NCBI GenBank assembly: GCA_027422505.1
Contig: JAPQWV010000123.1
Coordinates: 372,001-436,000, forward strand
DNA from: Craterostigma plantagineum
Taxonomy: Eukaryota > Streptophyta > Magnoliopsida > Lamiales > Linderniaceae
Reading direction: 5' to 3'
Length of the DNA stretch: 64,000 bases
Shown: piece after piece, positions 23,684 through 33,736 of the stretch
Layout of the letters: each line of letters begins with the position of its first letter
Numbering within the stretch: position 1 is the stretch's first letter
Notes under the pieces: generated by a model
Databases searched by the model: none
Told to the model about the DNA's origin: nothing
The model's input: only the letters and a program-made list of their open reading frames with translations
Program-made: the position numbers and the translations under genes

Positions 23684-24404
23684 CTATTAGTCCAGTTATT
23701 AGACTGTAAACAATCTAATCTCGTTCGGACCCAAGGTATTCCAGCCTATATACCATTCTTCAAAAGGTAAAAATAGTTTTGTGATTTGTTGAAATTAAAT
23801 CCTCTAATACAGGGAGTTTTACATAATAAAATCTTTATTCAATTAATTCAATCGGTAACAGCCTTACCCTTCAAACGCCTTTCTGCGGCAACACGGGCTA
23901 GCCAAGAGCCGACACAGAATCGAAATCAAATTTTATTATAACCTTTATTCAAAATTTAATTCCTTCAATCATTTTTTTAAGATTTTTATAAAGGAAAATA
24001 TTACATCATATTAATATATATATATGATATAAAACCATGATTTAAGTATTAAGGCATTTTGGTGTAGTTTAACGTTAAGGTTTAGCCTTCCATAAAGGCT
24101 TGATCAAACAAATTTTAAAAAGAGATAAAATATAAACTTACTTGTAAGAGAAGAAGTAGATGCAAACCAGAACTTTTATTTCTTCAACGTAATTTACAGA
24201 GAGGGAAAGAGTACAAGAGTGCAAAGTGAAAACTGCGTGCACAACTTATGGCGAAAGGCCATATTTAAAGACACACAAAAAGTAAAAAGACAAAAGAGCA
24301 GTAAGGCATTATGATTCCAGCTGGCCATCTTGTTCTCGTTCTTGATTCTTCTTGTCGGCCAATACTTTATAAAAGTAAATTATGTTGTCGCCATGCTAAA
24401 ACTT
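23684..24404 (-). other. Viral intergenic region and leader, minus-strand copy
   Basis: Non-coding. On the minus strand it holds the TATA candidate (24365-24375), the poly(A) signal at 24175-24180, a short TA run and the start of the leader. Confidence 0.8.
24365..24375 (-). promoter_or_regulatory. Candidate TATA box of the viral promoter
   Basis: CTTTTATAAAG on the minus strand, with TGACG upstream at about 24426-24430. Same arrangement as the plus-strand copy; it would drive transcription leftward through the palindrome. Confidence 0.4.
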
Positions 24405-24674
24405 TTAGCCGCCTAGTGGATGCCTCGTCATTCCATCGTTATTATCTTTTCCTTTCATCCTTTTGAATGATTCTTCAGTGATATTATTGATAGCGTCTTC
24501 AAATGATAATAAGTCATCATCCTCAAAGGGGTCTTGAGCTTCTCCTGCTTGACAGAAGTCTTCGTCTTTTGATGAAGTCCCCATAGACACATCGGAAATA
24601 TCAATACCAAAATTCTTTCCAATATCCTTCTTTATTTCTTCCATGTATTCAATCAAAATTTGTTCTCTAGACAT
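24405..24674 (-). pseudogene. Polyprotein acidic C-terminal tail
   Basis: 89 codons beginning MSREQILIEYMEEIKKDIG, with an acidic run FEDDDLLSFEDA near the middle. The last residues (after MKGKD) are out of register with the copies at 61329 and 63404, showing a frameshift near the natural stop. No domain recognised. Confidence 0.7.
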
Positions 24675-24691
24675 TTTTCCTTTCTGAATAT

Positions 24692-24901
24692 TTAATTTCT
24701 AGAAAGGACTTCGAATGGACTAGGAGATTCCCTTTGCTGTTTCTTTTCAATTTGTTCCTTATAATAAGCAATCTTTTCTTTGATTTTATCAATAGTTTGT
24801 TGTCCTTCAAATTTCCTTGTCCGTCTATTCGGATCATTTTCTTCCAGAACTTTGTATAAAAAGTTCTCCAAAGACAGGTATATTTTGTTGGGTATGACCA
24901 A
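24692..24901 (-). pseudogene. Polyprotein fragment, lysine/glutamine-rich coiled coil
   Basis: The second half reads KIKEKIAYYKEQIEKKQQRE, a likely short coiled coil, and matches the second viral copy. The first residues are out of frame relative to it. Confidence 0.65.
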
Positions 24902-24916
24902 CCTCAGGCCCCATTT

Positions 24917-25177
24917 TCAAATCCAGGGGATACTATATTCAATATAAAAATGCATTGAAGCCATTCCTTCAATCCATTTATTATTATGTTGGGCCTCTAT
25001 TAGAGCTGGCGAAACTTTTAACCCATTCAGTATATAATCCTGAGAACGGTTCTTTAAGAATATTAATTGTGGCTCCATAGGATAGCCACCAATTATAAAA
25101 CCAAGTAGGAATTTCCTGCTTGTACACATCATCACATATCTTAATCCACCAAGAATGTTTTCTTTTGACGTTTTCAT
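24917..25177 (-). pseudogene. Polyprotein fragment upstream of the C-terminal tail
   Basis: It ends MHFYIEYSIPWI, aromatic-rich. I assign it to the region after RNase H by position; its role is not known to me. Confidence 0.6.
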
Positions 25178-25241
25178 ATAAGAAAACTCTATGAAATGCT
25201 TGGATATAATCCCAATAAATGAATTTAACTGGAACCTTTAA

Positions 25242-25463
25242 TTACGGATGGAAATATTCCTTATCCTTCATAGGGTGAAGGGCCCATGATTCAGGAGATA
25301 TGATCCTTTTAATAATAATCTTACTGAAGTTGTAAACCTTCTGGTTTCCAGTGACAAAGTGATCAAATTCACAAGATTCTGTGAACTTAAGAATATTTTC
25401 GTAGTTCATTCTGTTTTTATAATATCCTCCAGCATATGATGATGTATCAAGATACCTTTCCAT
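25242..25463 (-). pseudogene. Polyprotein fragment after RNase H
   Basis: 73 codons (starting MERYLDTSSYAGGYYKN), tyrosine-rich, same strand and order as the rest of the polyprotein. No catalytic motif seen. Confidence 0.55.
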
Positions 25464-25575
25464 TAAGGTCCATGGCTGATCTTTCCATTTTAAATCATTT
25501 TCACTTAAGAGAAGTATAACTTATTTATGAGAATTTTGCTCATAAATAAATTCTTGATCTTAATTTCATCATCTG

Positions 25576-25845
25576 CTACAATTTTAGCATAAGAGGTCGT
25601 ACCTTCTTGAGTTTTTGCTCCTTATATTTAAGGAATTCCTTGTACATTTGCTGATCTTGAGCACTCATGTTGCTCGAAGATGAAGAGAGATTCTCTTTAA
25701 ATAATTTTCTATTGCCATATTGAGCAATAGGCTTGCCACCTCTACCACCTTTATTAGAGGGATAGTTTTTCCCATATTGGGACATTCCTGCAAAAAAATC
25801 ATTGGATAAATTCTCTGGTAAGAAAATCGGGAAGGCTATTATCAC
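25576..25845 (-). pseudogene. Polyprotein fragment, linker after RNase H
   Basis: It contains a glycine-rich stretch (SNKGGRGGKPIAQYGNR) and a serine run (SSSSSNMS), followed by a charged helix. Likely a flexible linker region. Confidence 0.6.
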
Positions 25846-25977
25846 TTCCTTTTTTATAAATTATTTCAAAATCAAATGGAGCTAAATAAGCTTGCCATCT
25901 TCAAACATTTGTTTGGAAACATCATGTTTAAAATCCTTTTGAAACATAAATTTTGCAGCTTGGCAATCAGTTTTTAT

Positions 25978-26640
25978 TTAAAACTTTTGATTATATAAAT
26001 CATCCTGAAATTTAAGAACACATTTGACTATAGCAAGTACTTCTCTAGCTATAATAGCATAATTTTTCTGAGCATTATTCAATTTCCCCGAATGGAATCT
26101 AACTAAATATTCTTTCTTATCTTCTGGAGAGATTTGTTTTAGAATTCCTCCATATCCTAAATCAGAGACATCGGTTTCAATAACCTTTTGCCAATTGGAA
26201 TTAGCGAGCATTAAGCAAGGTAAATGAGTAACCTTATTTTTAATTTTTTTAACTACTTCAGTGTGACTATTTGTCCACTGACAAGGAATTTTCTTAAGTC
26301 TATCGTATAAAATAGATGTATCAATAGCAAGATTTTTGTAATAAGGAGAAATATAATTTAAACTCAATACTTCAATTGGATTAATATTTCCTTTTTCAAT
26401 ATTATGACCCAAAAATCTTATTTTTGTTTGAAATAAAACCATTTTTGGACTAGATATAACCAATCCATTTTGAATAACAATTTTCTTGAATATATCAAGA
26501 TGTTTAAAATGTGTTTCGATATCTTTTGAAAATATAAAAATATCATCAATATAAACGATAATAAAATTACTATAAGGAATAAAAATATCGTTCATAATAT
26601 TTTGAAATTCAGAAGGAGCGTTTTTCAAACCAAAAGGCAT
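25978..26640 (-). pseudogene. Reverse transcriptase palm/thumb and start of RNase H
   Basis: 221 codons including the stop, the longest viral frame. It begins with the RT motif MPFGLKNAPSEFQ, has the catalytic YIDD at residues 30-33 (26542-26553) and the FLGHNI motif about 75 residues in. RNase H follows with its first acidic residue in the ETDVSDLGYGG stretch and a later E in NYAIIAREVLAI. A stop at 25978 cuts RNase H short; the remainder is scattered in other frames toward 25870. RT/RNase H copies the pregenomic RNA into DNA in caulimovirids. Confidence 0.9.
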
Positions 26641-26844
26641 AACGTTCCATTCAAATTGTCCAATTGGGACTGTAAAGGCAGTTTTATATCTATCTTGTTC
26701 GGCAATTTGAATTTGCCAAAAACCTGATTTTAAATCAAATTTTGAAAATATAATAGCATTAAATAGACGATCTAAAAGATCCTTTTTATTAGGAATAGAT
26801 ACCTAATCCATTTCAAAACTTTATTAAGGGGTTTATAATAATAA
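26641..26844 (-). pseudogene. Reverse transcriptase fingers/palm remnant
   Basis: The gap between the two RT frames keeps coding sequence in shifted frames, including the catalytic motif A residues FDLKSG near 26730. At least one frameshift separates it from each neighbour. Confidence 0.75.
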
Positions 26845-27108
26845 CTAACCTACTCCCTTTTCCTTTTCTGCCGCATTATTGACATAAAAGGCGGTGCATG
26901 ACCAAGGTGATTTCGAAGGTTTTATTAATCCTTTCAGTAAAAGAGAAGCTATTTCTTTTTTACATAATTCTAATAATTCAGAATTCATTTGACAAGGACG
27001 AGCTTTAGTGGGAATATTTTTCTCACTAAAATCATCTTCATAAGGTAAAGAAACTATATGTTTTTTTCTATTCCAAAAAGCATTTGGAAGATCGTTACAT
27101 ATTTGCAA
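26845..27108 (-). pseudogene. Reverse transcriptase N-terminal part
   Basis: Motifs typical of the start of caulimovirid and Ty3 RT: IPTKARPCQM and LLLKGLIKPSKSPWSC, the latter the conserved I(K/R)PS.SPW element. The frame drifts after AEKEK. Confidence 0.85.
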
Positions 27109-27205
27109 CGTAAATTCATTATATAGTAATTTAATTTTTTCTTGTAACTTAGGATTTTGGATTTATCCTCAATCGTAAGTATATTAATTTCCTACTTAAG
27201 GTAAT

Positions 27206-27643
27206 TTACCTATTTTTCTTTTGCTTTAATAAGAATAGAATCCTAATTTCATTAAGAATTCTTGAAAAAGGTTCAGTAATGAATTCAAAGTAAACTTCTT
27301 TATTTTCGAAGTTACCTTTAAATCCATGTTCATTTATATTTTGGATGGGAAATATTTTTCTAAGGAATGGAGTACCAAGGATTACTTGGTTTGTAATATT
27401 CTTGACCAGCAAGAATGAAGTAGGAATACAGACCTTATTCTTGGAAATAAAGGCCTTAGGGATTTTATAATTAATTTGAAGTTTTTCTCCGCTTGCAGAG
27501 CTAAGATAATGAGTTGTTTTATGAAAATATTGGGTAGGAATTATTCCTTCCTGAATACAATTTAAATCTGCACCACTATCTATTAAAGCGATAAGATTTC
27601 TTTGAAAGTTTCCGTCAATGAGTAGTGAGATTTTACTAACCAT
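27206..27643 (-). pseudogene. Aspartic protease
   Basis: 145 codons with the active-site triad DSGA at residues 22-25 (27569-27580) preceded by hydrophobic LIAL, and a downstream ILGTPFL motif matching the conserved (I/V)(I/L)G of retroviral-type proteases. It processes the polyprotein in this family. It overlaps the upstream capsid/linker frame by about 60 bp in a different frame, so a frameshift lies near 27640. Confidence 0.88.
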
Positions 27644-28089
27644 TTTTTAGAAGTTATAACTTCTAAAGTTGATAGAAAATTATCTTCATGAAAATTCTTA
27701 GAAGTACTTGCAAATTCTTCATTAACTTCAAATTCGTTAATAATTTCTTTTCCCTTTTCTAATTTAGAAAATCTTCTTTCTAAGTCTATATGACTTAATT
27801 TTAAATTTTTAATTTCATCTTTTAGATTTGAAATTTCTATTGTCAAATCTTTAATATTAGCTGTTGATTGATTTTTATTTAATTGGTTTTTATTACGAAG
27901 TAATTTCATAACTTCGGACATACTATAAGGTTCAGATTTAATAATTTTAGGAATAACTTCTTTGAAGTTTCTTCTTCTTTTTGAATTTTTTTTAATGATT
28001 AGATTTTTTAAATCTGGATCTTCTGTTTCTTTTAATATTTCGAGAAGATTATTATCAAGGACATTTAATTCTTGAAATTGAGATATCAT
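27583..28089 (-). pseudogene. Capsid C-terminal/linker region, coiled coil
   Basis: 168 codons, lysine- and glutamate-rich; residues 72-116 (LTIEISNLKDEIKNLKL and on) form a probable coiled coil. It lies between the zinc knuckle and the protease. Confidence 0.7.
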
Positions 28090-28323
28090 TTGATATAAAT
28101 TATCTTCTGGTTCAGATTCTGAACTTTTATTTTTAGTACAAGACTGACCTATTTGACAGTTTTGACATTCTTCGGATTCTGAAGATGATATATCTTCTTC
28201 AATAATATTGTTTTCCTCGTTTGAGGAAGAATCTGTTTCGATGTCAGATTCTAGAAGGATTTTAGATAATGTTTCTTTTAAATCATTATCAATATTTAAA
28301 TTATTAATCTTCTTCTTGGTCCA

Positions 28324-28365
28324 ACAAGTTGCTGCTTTATGACCAATTTTACCGCATTTGCGACA
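28324..28365 (-). pseudogene. Capsid zinc knuckle (CCHC)
   Basis: CRKCGKIGHKAATC fits C-x2-C-x4-H-x4-C exactly, the RNA-binding knuckle of caulimovirid capsid proteins. A lysine/arginine-rich stretch lies just upstream (28430-28510, minus) and an acidic serine-rich stretch downstream (28130-28260). Confidence 0.9.
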
Positions 28366-28712
28366 AACAATTGGAGGAAATTTATTTCTATATTGATAAT
28401 TTTTATTATCTTTTGAGAATTTTGTTCTCTTCGTTTAGATTTTCGATATTTTCTTTTTTCATATTGCTTAGGAGAGTATTTTTTAAGTTTATATTCTTTA
28501 CGAGGTTTGCTCGAAGAAGGAGGGTTTCTAAACCAAATTGACTACAGAATTCTCCTAATTGTTTTTTCTCATCAAGAGAATGTCTCTTAAGTTGTTTGTT
28601 AAGCTTTATTTCGTTGCATAAAGCTAAACCTTCTTGTATACAAGTTCCTATTAATCTACCGTAAGTATATGAATTATAATCTATACTGGATTCTCCATTT
28701 CTAAGAGTTTTC

Positions 28713-29225
28713 TTAACTCTTTCGGCAAATAGAAAGGAAGACCATCAATGAATTTGGATTTCCAATGAGTGCTATTTGACTCAGGAAGTTCCATAACTCT
28801 GCTAAGGAAAGTGTCCTTATACTATTAAATGATGTAAGGGTTTTACACCTAAGGTTTTGGAGCAGAGTCCTAACATTTTCGGAATTATCAGACCATCGGC
28901 CTGTAAAATGTTCAACTATGTTTATACATAAAGTATAAACAGCATTTTCAATAATTGTATTATATTCTTCCTTTACAGTAAGGAAAATACTTTCACGGTC
29001 TTGCTGAGATAAATAATTATCCCACCAACCTTTCAACTGACCAGTAAAGCCAGCGACAAGCATTTGGGCTATAGTTTTGTCTGTATTACCTTGAGTTTTA
29101 CAGACTGTACTATACATCATCATCCTATGAACCATACCGAAAGTTTGTCTGTATATCCATCTAAATTCCATTCGTAAATACAATGTCGTTATATGAATTG
29201 TTAATAGTAAGATCATGTTCTTCAA
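28713..29225 (-). pseudogene. Capsid protein core
   Basis: 170 codons containing QMLVAGFTGQLKGWWDNYLS, the conserved aromatic patch of the caulimovirid capsid region (also similar to retrotransposon gag). The first about 20 residues and the last part look out of frame relative to the core. Confidence 0.8.
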
Positions 29226-29421
29226 TTAGAACATCTTGAGGAGTTGGTCTTGGGTAATAATATTTGGTTTGAATTGGTTTATTAGCAAATTTTGAAGAAT
29301 TTCTTAATTTATTAATTTCTTCAATAAAAGTATTATGAAAATTATCAGAATTGTCAACCTGATTTTCAAAATCTTCACTTAAAGTGTTAAGCTTTAAATT
29401 TTTAAGCTTATTTTCAATCAA
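29161..29421 (-). pseudogene. Capsid N-terminal region
   Basis: 86 codons ending near the capsid core, overlapping it by 65 bp in another frame (frameshift near 29200). It contains TKYYYPRPTPQDVLIEE, typical of the segment preceding the core. Confidence 0.7.
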
Positions 29422-29580
29422 ATCTTCTATTTGAGTAATCGATTTTAATTTAAAATCAACAATATCAGGAGGAGGTTGAATACTAGTAGAAGCTATATTA
29501 GCTGTTTTAATTTCACTTATATTTTTATCTTATTTATTAAAAGATAATTTTTATATCTTTAATAGAAAAAGATATTTCTT

Positions 29581-30042
29581 CTATATTTTTTTAATAAAGA
29601 AATTTGTTCTCCTAAAACAATAACATACATTTTGTATAATTTTGTGTTTTAAAAGACCATTTATATGATTATAGTAACTGTAAGAGTTCATTTTCAAATA
29701 ATTTTTGAAAAGCATTATAATAGCGAATTTCATTATCTTTTTCAATTTGAAAATTGCTTTGAGGAGGATAGATTGACTCATATTTTTCCGTTGAAAGTTT
29801 ATAACTTCTTTCAAGGACTGAATCATATTTTTAAAAAATTTGTCAAAAACCAAGAAATAAAAGGTAATTCTTTCATTTCTTTTGAAAATTTTGGATAATA
29901 ATTTTATCTTCGTTATCAAAACTTTCAAAAAACCATTTTCGAAAGAGTTCCCATTTGGGTAAATTAAATTCTTTTTGAATTTCTTTCTTGCCGGAGAACG
30001 CGGACTAAAATCAATTTTAGGTTTTAAATCCATCAAACACAA
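29581..30042 (-). pseudogene. Region between movement protein and capsid, decayed
   Basis: A 153-codon minus-strand frame is open, but its composition after about residue 40 (F, I, K rich, low in acidic residues) suggests that the true frame changes within it. It starts LKPKIDFSPRSPARKKF. I see it as polyprotein remnant rather than a separate gene; function not recognised. Confidence 0.45.
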
Positions 30043-30695
30043 AATTCCATTTCGACTCGGTTATTTCCTCGTCTTTATTTTTAGAAATCCATGAACTATA
30101 TTATCAGAATTAATTCTTAATTCTTCTACCATATTTTGTAGGTAATCGTTAGAGGTTGATTCTCTAACTTGAGAAGTTGAAGCTCTAGAGGGAGAATTAT
30201 ATATAATCACATGGAGATATATGATAATGAGAAGAGGCTGATCTAGTCATTCTAGATCTAGGAGTTCTAAAATCAATAGATCTGCGACTTTGATCAAACT
30301 GTATTCCATCAGTAGATTGTATTATTTGAGTGATTATTTTGTATTTTGGGCTGAAGAGGCATAGCACTTTCAATTGTCCAGTTTCCTGGAAATTGTATTT
30401 CTTCCATTTTATAGATCTGCTGGAGTTGTAATATTCATCTACTAAAATAATTTTATAAGAACAGTTTCGTTGATTGGTTTATCAACGATTTTACACTGTG
30501 GATTAAGCGTATATAAAGGCTTATAATAAATTCTATAACAGATACATATTACTTCAGATCCGGGGCATAATTATATCCATGAGTTTGACATTTAATGTCA
30601 GAGCATCCAATATATTGACATCAGTCAATGATAATTGGAGATTTGGATAAGACATTAAAATAAACTGGGACATGCGCCAGACTAGACTGAATTAT
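30043..30695 (-). pseudogene. End of movement-protein region and linker, multiply broken
   Basis: No long frame. Short in-frame bits such as MEEIQFPGNWTIESAM (start near 30407) and DFRTPRSRMTRSAS (about 30270) are interrupted by stops and shifts. Serine/arginine-rich composition fits the linker after the movement protein. Confidence 0.55.
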
Positions 30696-30830
30696 TCCCA
30701 TAAGGATTGTTTCCAGTCAAGATTTCTACCATCTCTAAGAGCTGCTATAAAGCTCTCTGGTAAACCTTCTAAAGTTAATGGCTTAAAGGCTACCTGAACT
30801 AACCCAATATGAAATAAACTATGATTATTC
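30696..30830 (-). pseudogene. Movement protein core motif
   Basis: A 45-codon stretch reads FHIGLVQVAFKPLTLEGLP followed by ALRDGRN and WKQSLW, the conserved core of 30K-type movement proteins of caulimovirids. A frameshift follows at about 30695. The protein moves virus between plant cells through plasmodesmata. Confidence 0.85.
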
Positions 30831-31058
30831 TGTATTTTCTAAGTCTCTATTGCTTAGAAGTCTAATAACCATTTCGGTTATCAAAGAAATTGTTTCTTCA
30901 GTAGTTTTTACTACTTGTTTTAAACCTATTTTCAAAATTCCTAATTCATAGATTATTTTATAATCTATTTAGGAATAGTCCAACGATTTAATTTTTTAAT
31001 CTTGAGGAATATCATACTCCTCTTCAATACTGTTTTTAACAGTATCTTTTCGTCTCAT
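30831..31058 (-). pseudogene. Polyprotein N-terminus with early stop
   Basis: ATG at 31058-31056 opens MRRKDTVKNSIEEEYDIPQD, then a stop. Further frames (VVKTTEETISLITEMVIRLL near 30900) continue toward the movement-protein core. Confidence 0.65.
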
Positions 31059-31113
31059 CAAATTATCATTTGATAAAATCGTTAAACTACACCTTAACTT
31101 CTTAACACTCCCA

Positions 31114-31130
31114 CCATGGCTCTGATACCA
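31114..31130 (-). promoter_or_regulatory. Viral primer binding site, initiator tRNA-Met
   Basis: On the minus strand TGGTATCAGAGCCATGG. It marks the conventional origin of the caulimovirid map in the full-length copy. Confidence 0.9.
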
Positions 31131-31398
31131 TTTTTAGGATCTTTACAAAAATCAAAACTTTAAAAAGATGATGATGGTACGTGGCAATATCCACCTAACA
31201 AACCATGAAACGGTACTTAGTCAAACAAAACCTATCGATCTGGTGATTAACTGAGAAAACAGTTTAACTCACTTTGGACCAAAAGTTAGTCACACTTCCA
31301 TACCATGATCGGTGTCTCGTTTGTAGGCAGTTCAACCGATATACCAAACTCAAAATAAAAGAAAATAAGAATGATAATGGTACGTGGCGTTGTTAAAC
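31131..31398 (-). other. Viral leader at the right insertion end
   Basis: Non-coding leader, reverse complement of 23386-23652. It ends at GTTGTTAAAC (31389-31398), where 5S spacer resumes with TAACATCCC at 31399. Confidence 0.85.
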
Positions 31399-31664
31399 TA
31401 ACATCCCTCGAGTATCAATTTTGCAATGAAGTGACGGTGTCACTTTCCACTCTCAACACCTATGGATTTCGGAAAATCTCAATTTTGTATAAAATCACAT
31501 GAATTGTGCTCCGTACTATATATATTTCGTAAAAATACGCGACAATCTAGGACTGCGACGTTCACGAACTGACGTGGTTTCCGGGCAACTCGCGGGTCTT
31601 TATTGCTTACTTTCATTACATTTTTACCCGTACATGCAAAACAAGTACGCTCAATTAACTAAAT

Positions 31665-31781
31665 GGGTGCGATCATACCAGCATTAATGCATCGGATCCA
31701 TCAGAACTCCGAAGTTAAGCATGCTTGGGTGAGAATAGTACTAGGATGGTGACCCCCTGGGAAGTCCTCGTGTTGCACCCC
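31665..31781 (+). rRNA. 5S rRNA copy, type A
   Basis: First full unit after the virus. GCATCGG and one G lost at GGATGGTGACC. Confidence 0.82.
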
Positions 31782-32054
31782 TTTTTTTTACGCGTGATAA
31801 CACGTGACATAATTTTGCAATGAAGTGACGGTGTCACTTTCCACTCTCAAACACCTATGGATTTCGCAAATCTCAATTTTGTATGAAATACATGAATTGT
31901 GCTCCGTACTATATATATTTCGCTGAAAATACGCGACATCTAGGACTGCGACGTTCACGAACTGACGTGGTTTCCGAGCAACTCGCGGGTCTTTATTGCT
32001 TATTCATTACATTTTTACCCGTACATGCAAAACAACTACGCTCAATTAACTAAT

Positions 32055-32168
32055 GGGTGCGATCATACCAGCACATGCACCGGATCCATCAGAACTCCGA
32101 AGTTAAGCATGCTGGGTGAGAATAGTACTAGGATGGTTGACCCCCTGGGAAGTATCCTGTTGCACCCC
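32055..32168 (+). rRNA. 5S rRNA copy, type A, degraded
   Basis: Several losses: GCACATGCACC, GCTGGGTG, GGATGGTTGACC, AGTATCCTG. Confidence 0.75.
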
Positions 32169-32447
32169 TTTTTTTACGCGTGATAACATCCCTCAGACAT
32201 TAATTTTGCAATGAAGTGATGGTGTTACTTTCCACTCTCAAACCTAGGATTTCGAAATCTCAATTTTGTATAAAATCACATGAATAGTGCTCCGTACTAT
32301 ATATATATTTCGTTAAAAATACGCGACATCTAGGACTGCGACGTTCACGAACAAGGCGTGGTTCCCGAGCAACGCGCCGGTCTTTGTTGCATAATTCATT
32401 ATATTTTCACCCGTACAAGCAAAACAACTACGCTCAATTAACTAAAT

Positions 32448-32560
32448 GGGTGCGGTCATACCAGCACTAATGCACCGGATGCCATCAGAACGCCGACGTT
32501 AAGCGTGCTTGGGCGAGAGTAATACTAGGATAGGTGACACCCTGGGAAGTGTTGCGCCCC
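32448..32560 (+). rRNA. 5S rRNA copy, type C, internal deletion
   Basis: TGCGGTCATA, AGAACGCCG, loss of TCCTC, and GCGCCCC at the 3' end. Near twin of the copy at 34805. Confidence 0.75.
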
Positions 32561-32836
32561 CCTTTTTCAGGTGTGATACATCCCGCGAGTATTAATTTTG
32601 CAATGAAGTGACGGTGTTACTTTCCACTCTCAACACCTATGGATTTCGGAAATCTCAATTTTGTATAAAATCACATGAATAGTGCTCGTACTATATATTT
32701 CGTTAAAAATACGCGACATCTAGGACTGCGACGTTCACGAACTGGCATGGTTCCGAGCAACTCGCGGGTCTTTATTGCTTTCTTTCATTACATTTTTACC
32801 CGTACATGCAAAACAAGTACGCTCAATTAACTAAAT

Positions 32837-32954
32837 GGGTGCGATCATACCAGCACTAATGCACCGGATCCATCAGAACTCCGAAGTTAAGCATGCTTGG
32901 GTGAGAATAGTACTAGGATGGGTGACCCCCTGGGAAGTCCTCGTGTTGCACCCC
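32837..32954 (+). rRNA. 5S rRNA copy, type A
   Basis: Full-length type A. Confidence 0.85.
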
Positions 32955-33229
32955 TTTTTTTACGCGTGATAACATCCCACGGGCATTAATTTTGCAATGA
33001 AGTGACGGTGTCACTTCCACTCTCAACACCTATGATTTCGCAAATCTCAATTTTGTAAAAAATCACAAGAATGTGCTCCATACTATATATTTCGCTGAAA
33101 ATACGCAACATCTGGGACTGCGACGTTCACGAACTGGCGTGGTTTCCGAGCAACTCGCGGGACTTTATTGCTTACTTTCATTACATTTTTACCCGTACAT
33201 GCAAAACAAGTACGCTCAATTAACTAAAT

Positions 33230-33348
33230 GGGTACGATCATACCAGCACTAATGCACCGGATCCATCAGAACTCCGAAGTTAAGCATGATGCTGGGTGAG
33301 AATAGTACTAGGATGGGTGACCCCCTGGGAAGTCCTCGTGTTGCACCC
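33230..33348 (+). rRNA. 5S rRNA copy, type A
   Basis: GGGTACG at the 5' end and an altered GCATGATGCTGGG box A. Its spacer has ACGCAACATC, as at 3805. Confidence 0.8.
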
Positions 33349-33622
33349 TTTTTTTTACGCGTGATAACATCCCTCAGACATTAATTTTGCAATGAAGTGA
33401 CGGTGTACTTTCCACTCTCAACACCTATGGATTTCGAAAATCTCAATTTTGTATAAAAATCACATGAATAGTGCTCCGTACTATATATATTTCGCTGAAA
33501 ATACGCGACATCTAGGACGACGTTCACGAACTGACGTGGTTCCCGAGCAACACGCCGGTCTTTGTTGCATAGTTTCATTACATTTTCACCCGTACAAGCA
33601 AAACAACTACGCTCAATTAACT

Positions 33623-33736
33623 GCGATCATACCAGCACTAATGCACCGGATGCCATCAGAATCCGAACTTAAGCATGCTTGGGCGAGAGTAATACTAGGA
33701 TGGTTGACCCCCTGGGAAATCCTCGTGTTGCACCCC
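33623..33736 (+). rRNA. 5S rRNA copy, type B
   Basis: AGAATCCGAACTT (one loss, one substitution). Partner of the copy at 4195. Confidence 0.79.

Larger units (their letters stand above)
23671..24671. repeat. Right arm of viral inverted repeat
   Basis: Reverse complement of 22374-23392 and continuous with the full-length minus-strand copy. Confidence 0.92.
24405..31058 (-). pseudogene. Caulimovirid polyprotein, broken full-length copy
   Basis: A decayed coding region of about 6.65 kb. A start codon at 31058-31056 (MRRKDTVKNS) follows the PBS by about 55 bp and meets a stop after 18 codons. Then, in family order, come the movement-protein region, capsid with zinc knuckle, aspartic protease, reverse transcriptase, RNase H and an acidic C-terminal tail. 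Frameshifts and stops separate the pieces, so no functional protein can be made. The less decayed second copy (63404-63892) shows the last pieces joined in one frame, so they belong to a polyprotein rather than to separate genes. Pieces are listed individually. Confidence 0.88.
22371..31398 (-). mobile_element. Integrated plant pararetrovirus (Caulimoviridae), complex insertion
   Basis: The 9.0-kb insertion interrupts the 5S array. From 31398 down to 23671 it is one genome-length minus-strand copy: leader, tRNA-Met PBS, broken polyprotein, intergenic region. Both ends carry GTTTAACAACGCC (31398-31386 and 23683-23671, minus strand), so the copy is about 7.7 kb with a small terminal redundancy, a normal caulimovirid genome size. 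From 22371 to 23670 there is a second, plus-strand piece from the C-terminal end of the polyprotein to just past the PBS. Family features are an aspartic protease DSGA, RT YIDD, RNase H, a capsid zinc knuckle and a tRNA-Met PBS; no integrase is seen. The genus is uncertain; a single long polyprotein would fit petuvirus- or florendovirus-like elements. Confidence 0.9.

Noticed and set aside
28329..28541. Plus-strand ORF of 70 codons rich in F, Y and R
   Set aside because: It is antisense to the viral zinc-knuckle and basic region; composition reflects the reverse complement.
29665..29898. Plus-strand ORF of 77 codons
   Set aside because: Antisense to the viral polyprotein remnant; no independent support.
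22371..31398. LTR retrotransposon instead of a pararetrovirus
   Set aside because: No long terminal repeats (only 13 bp redundancy), no integrase, a movement-protein core upstream of the capsid, and a promoter/poly(A) region located between polyprotein end and PBS. These fit Caulimoviridae.
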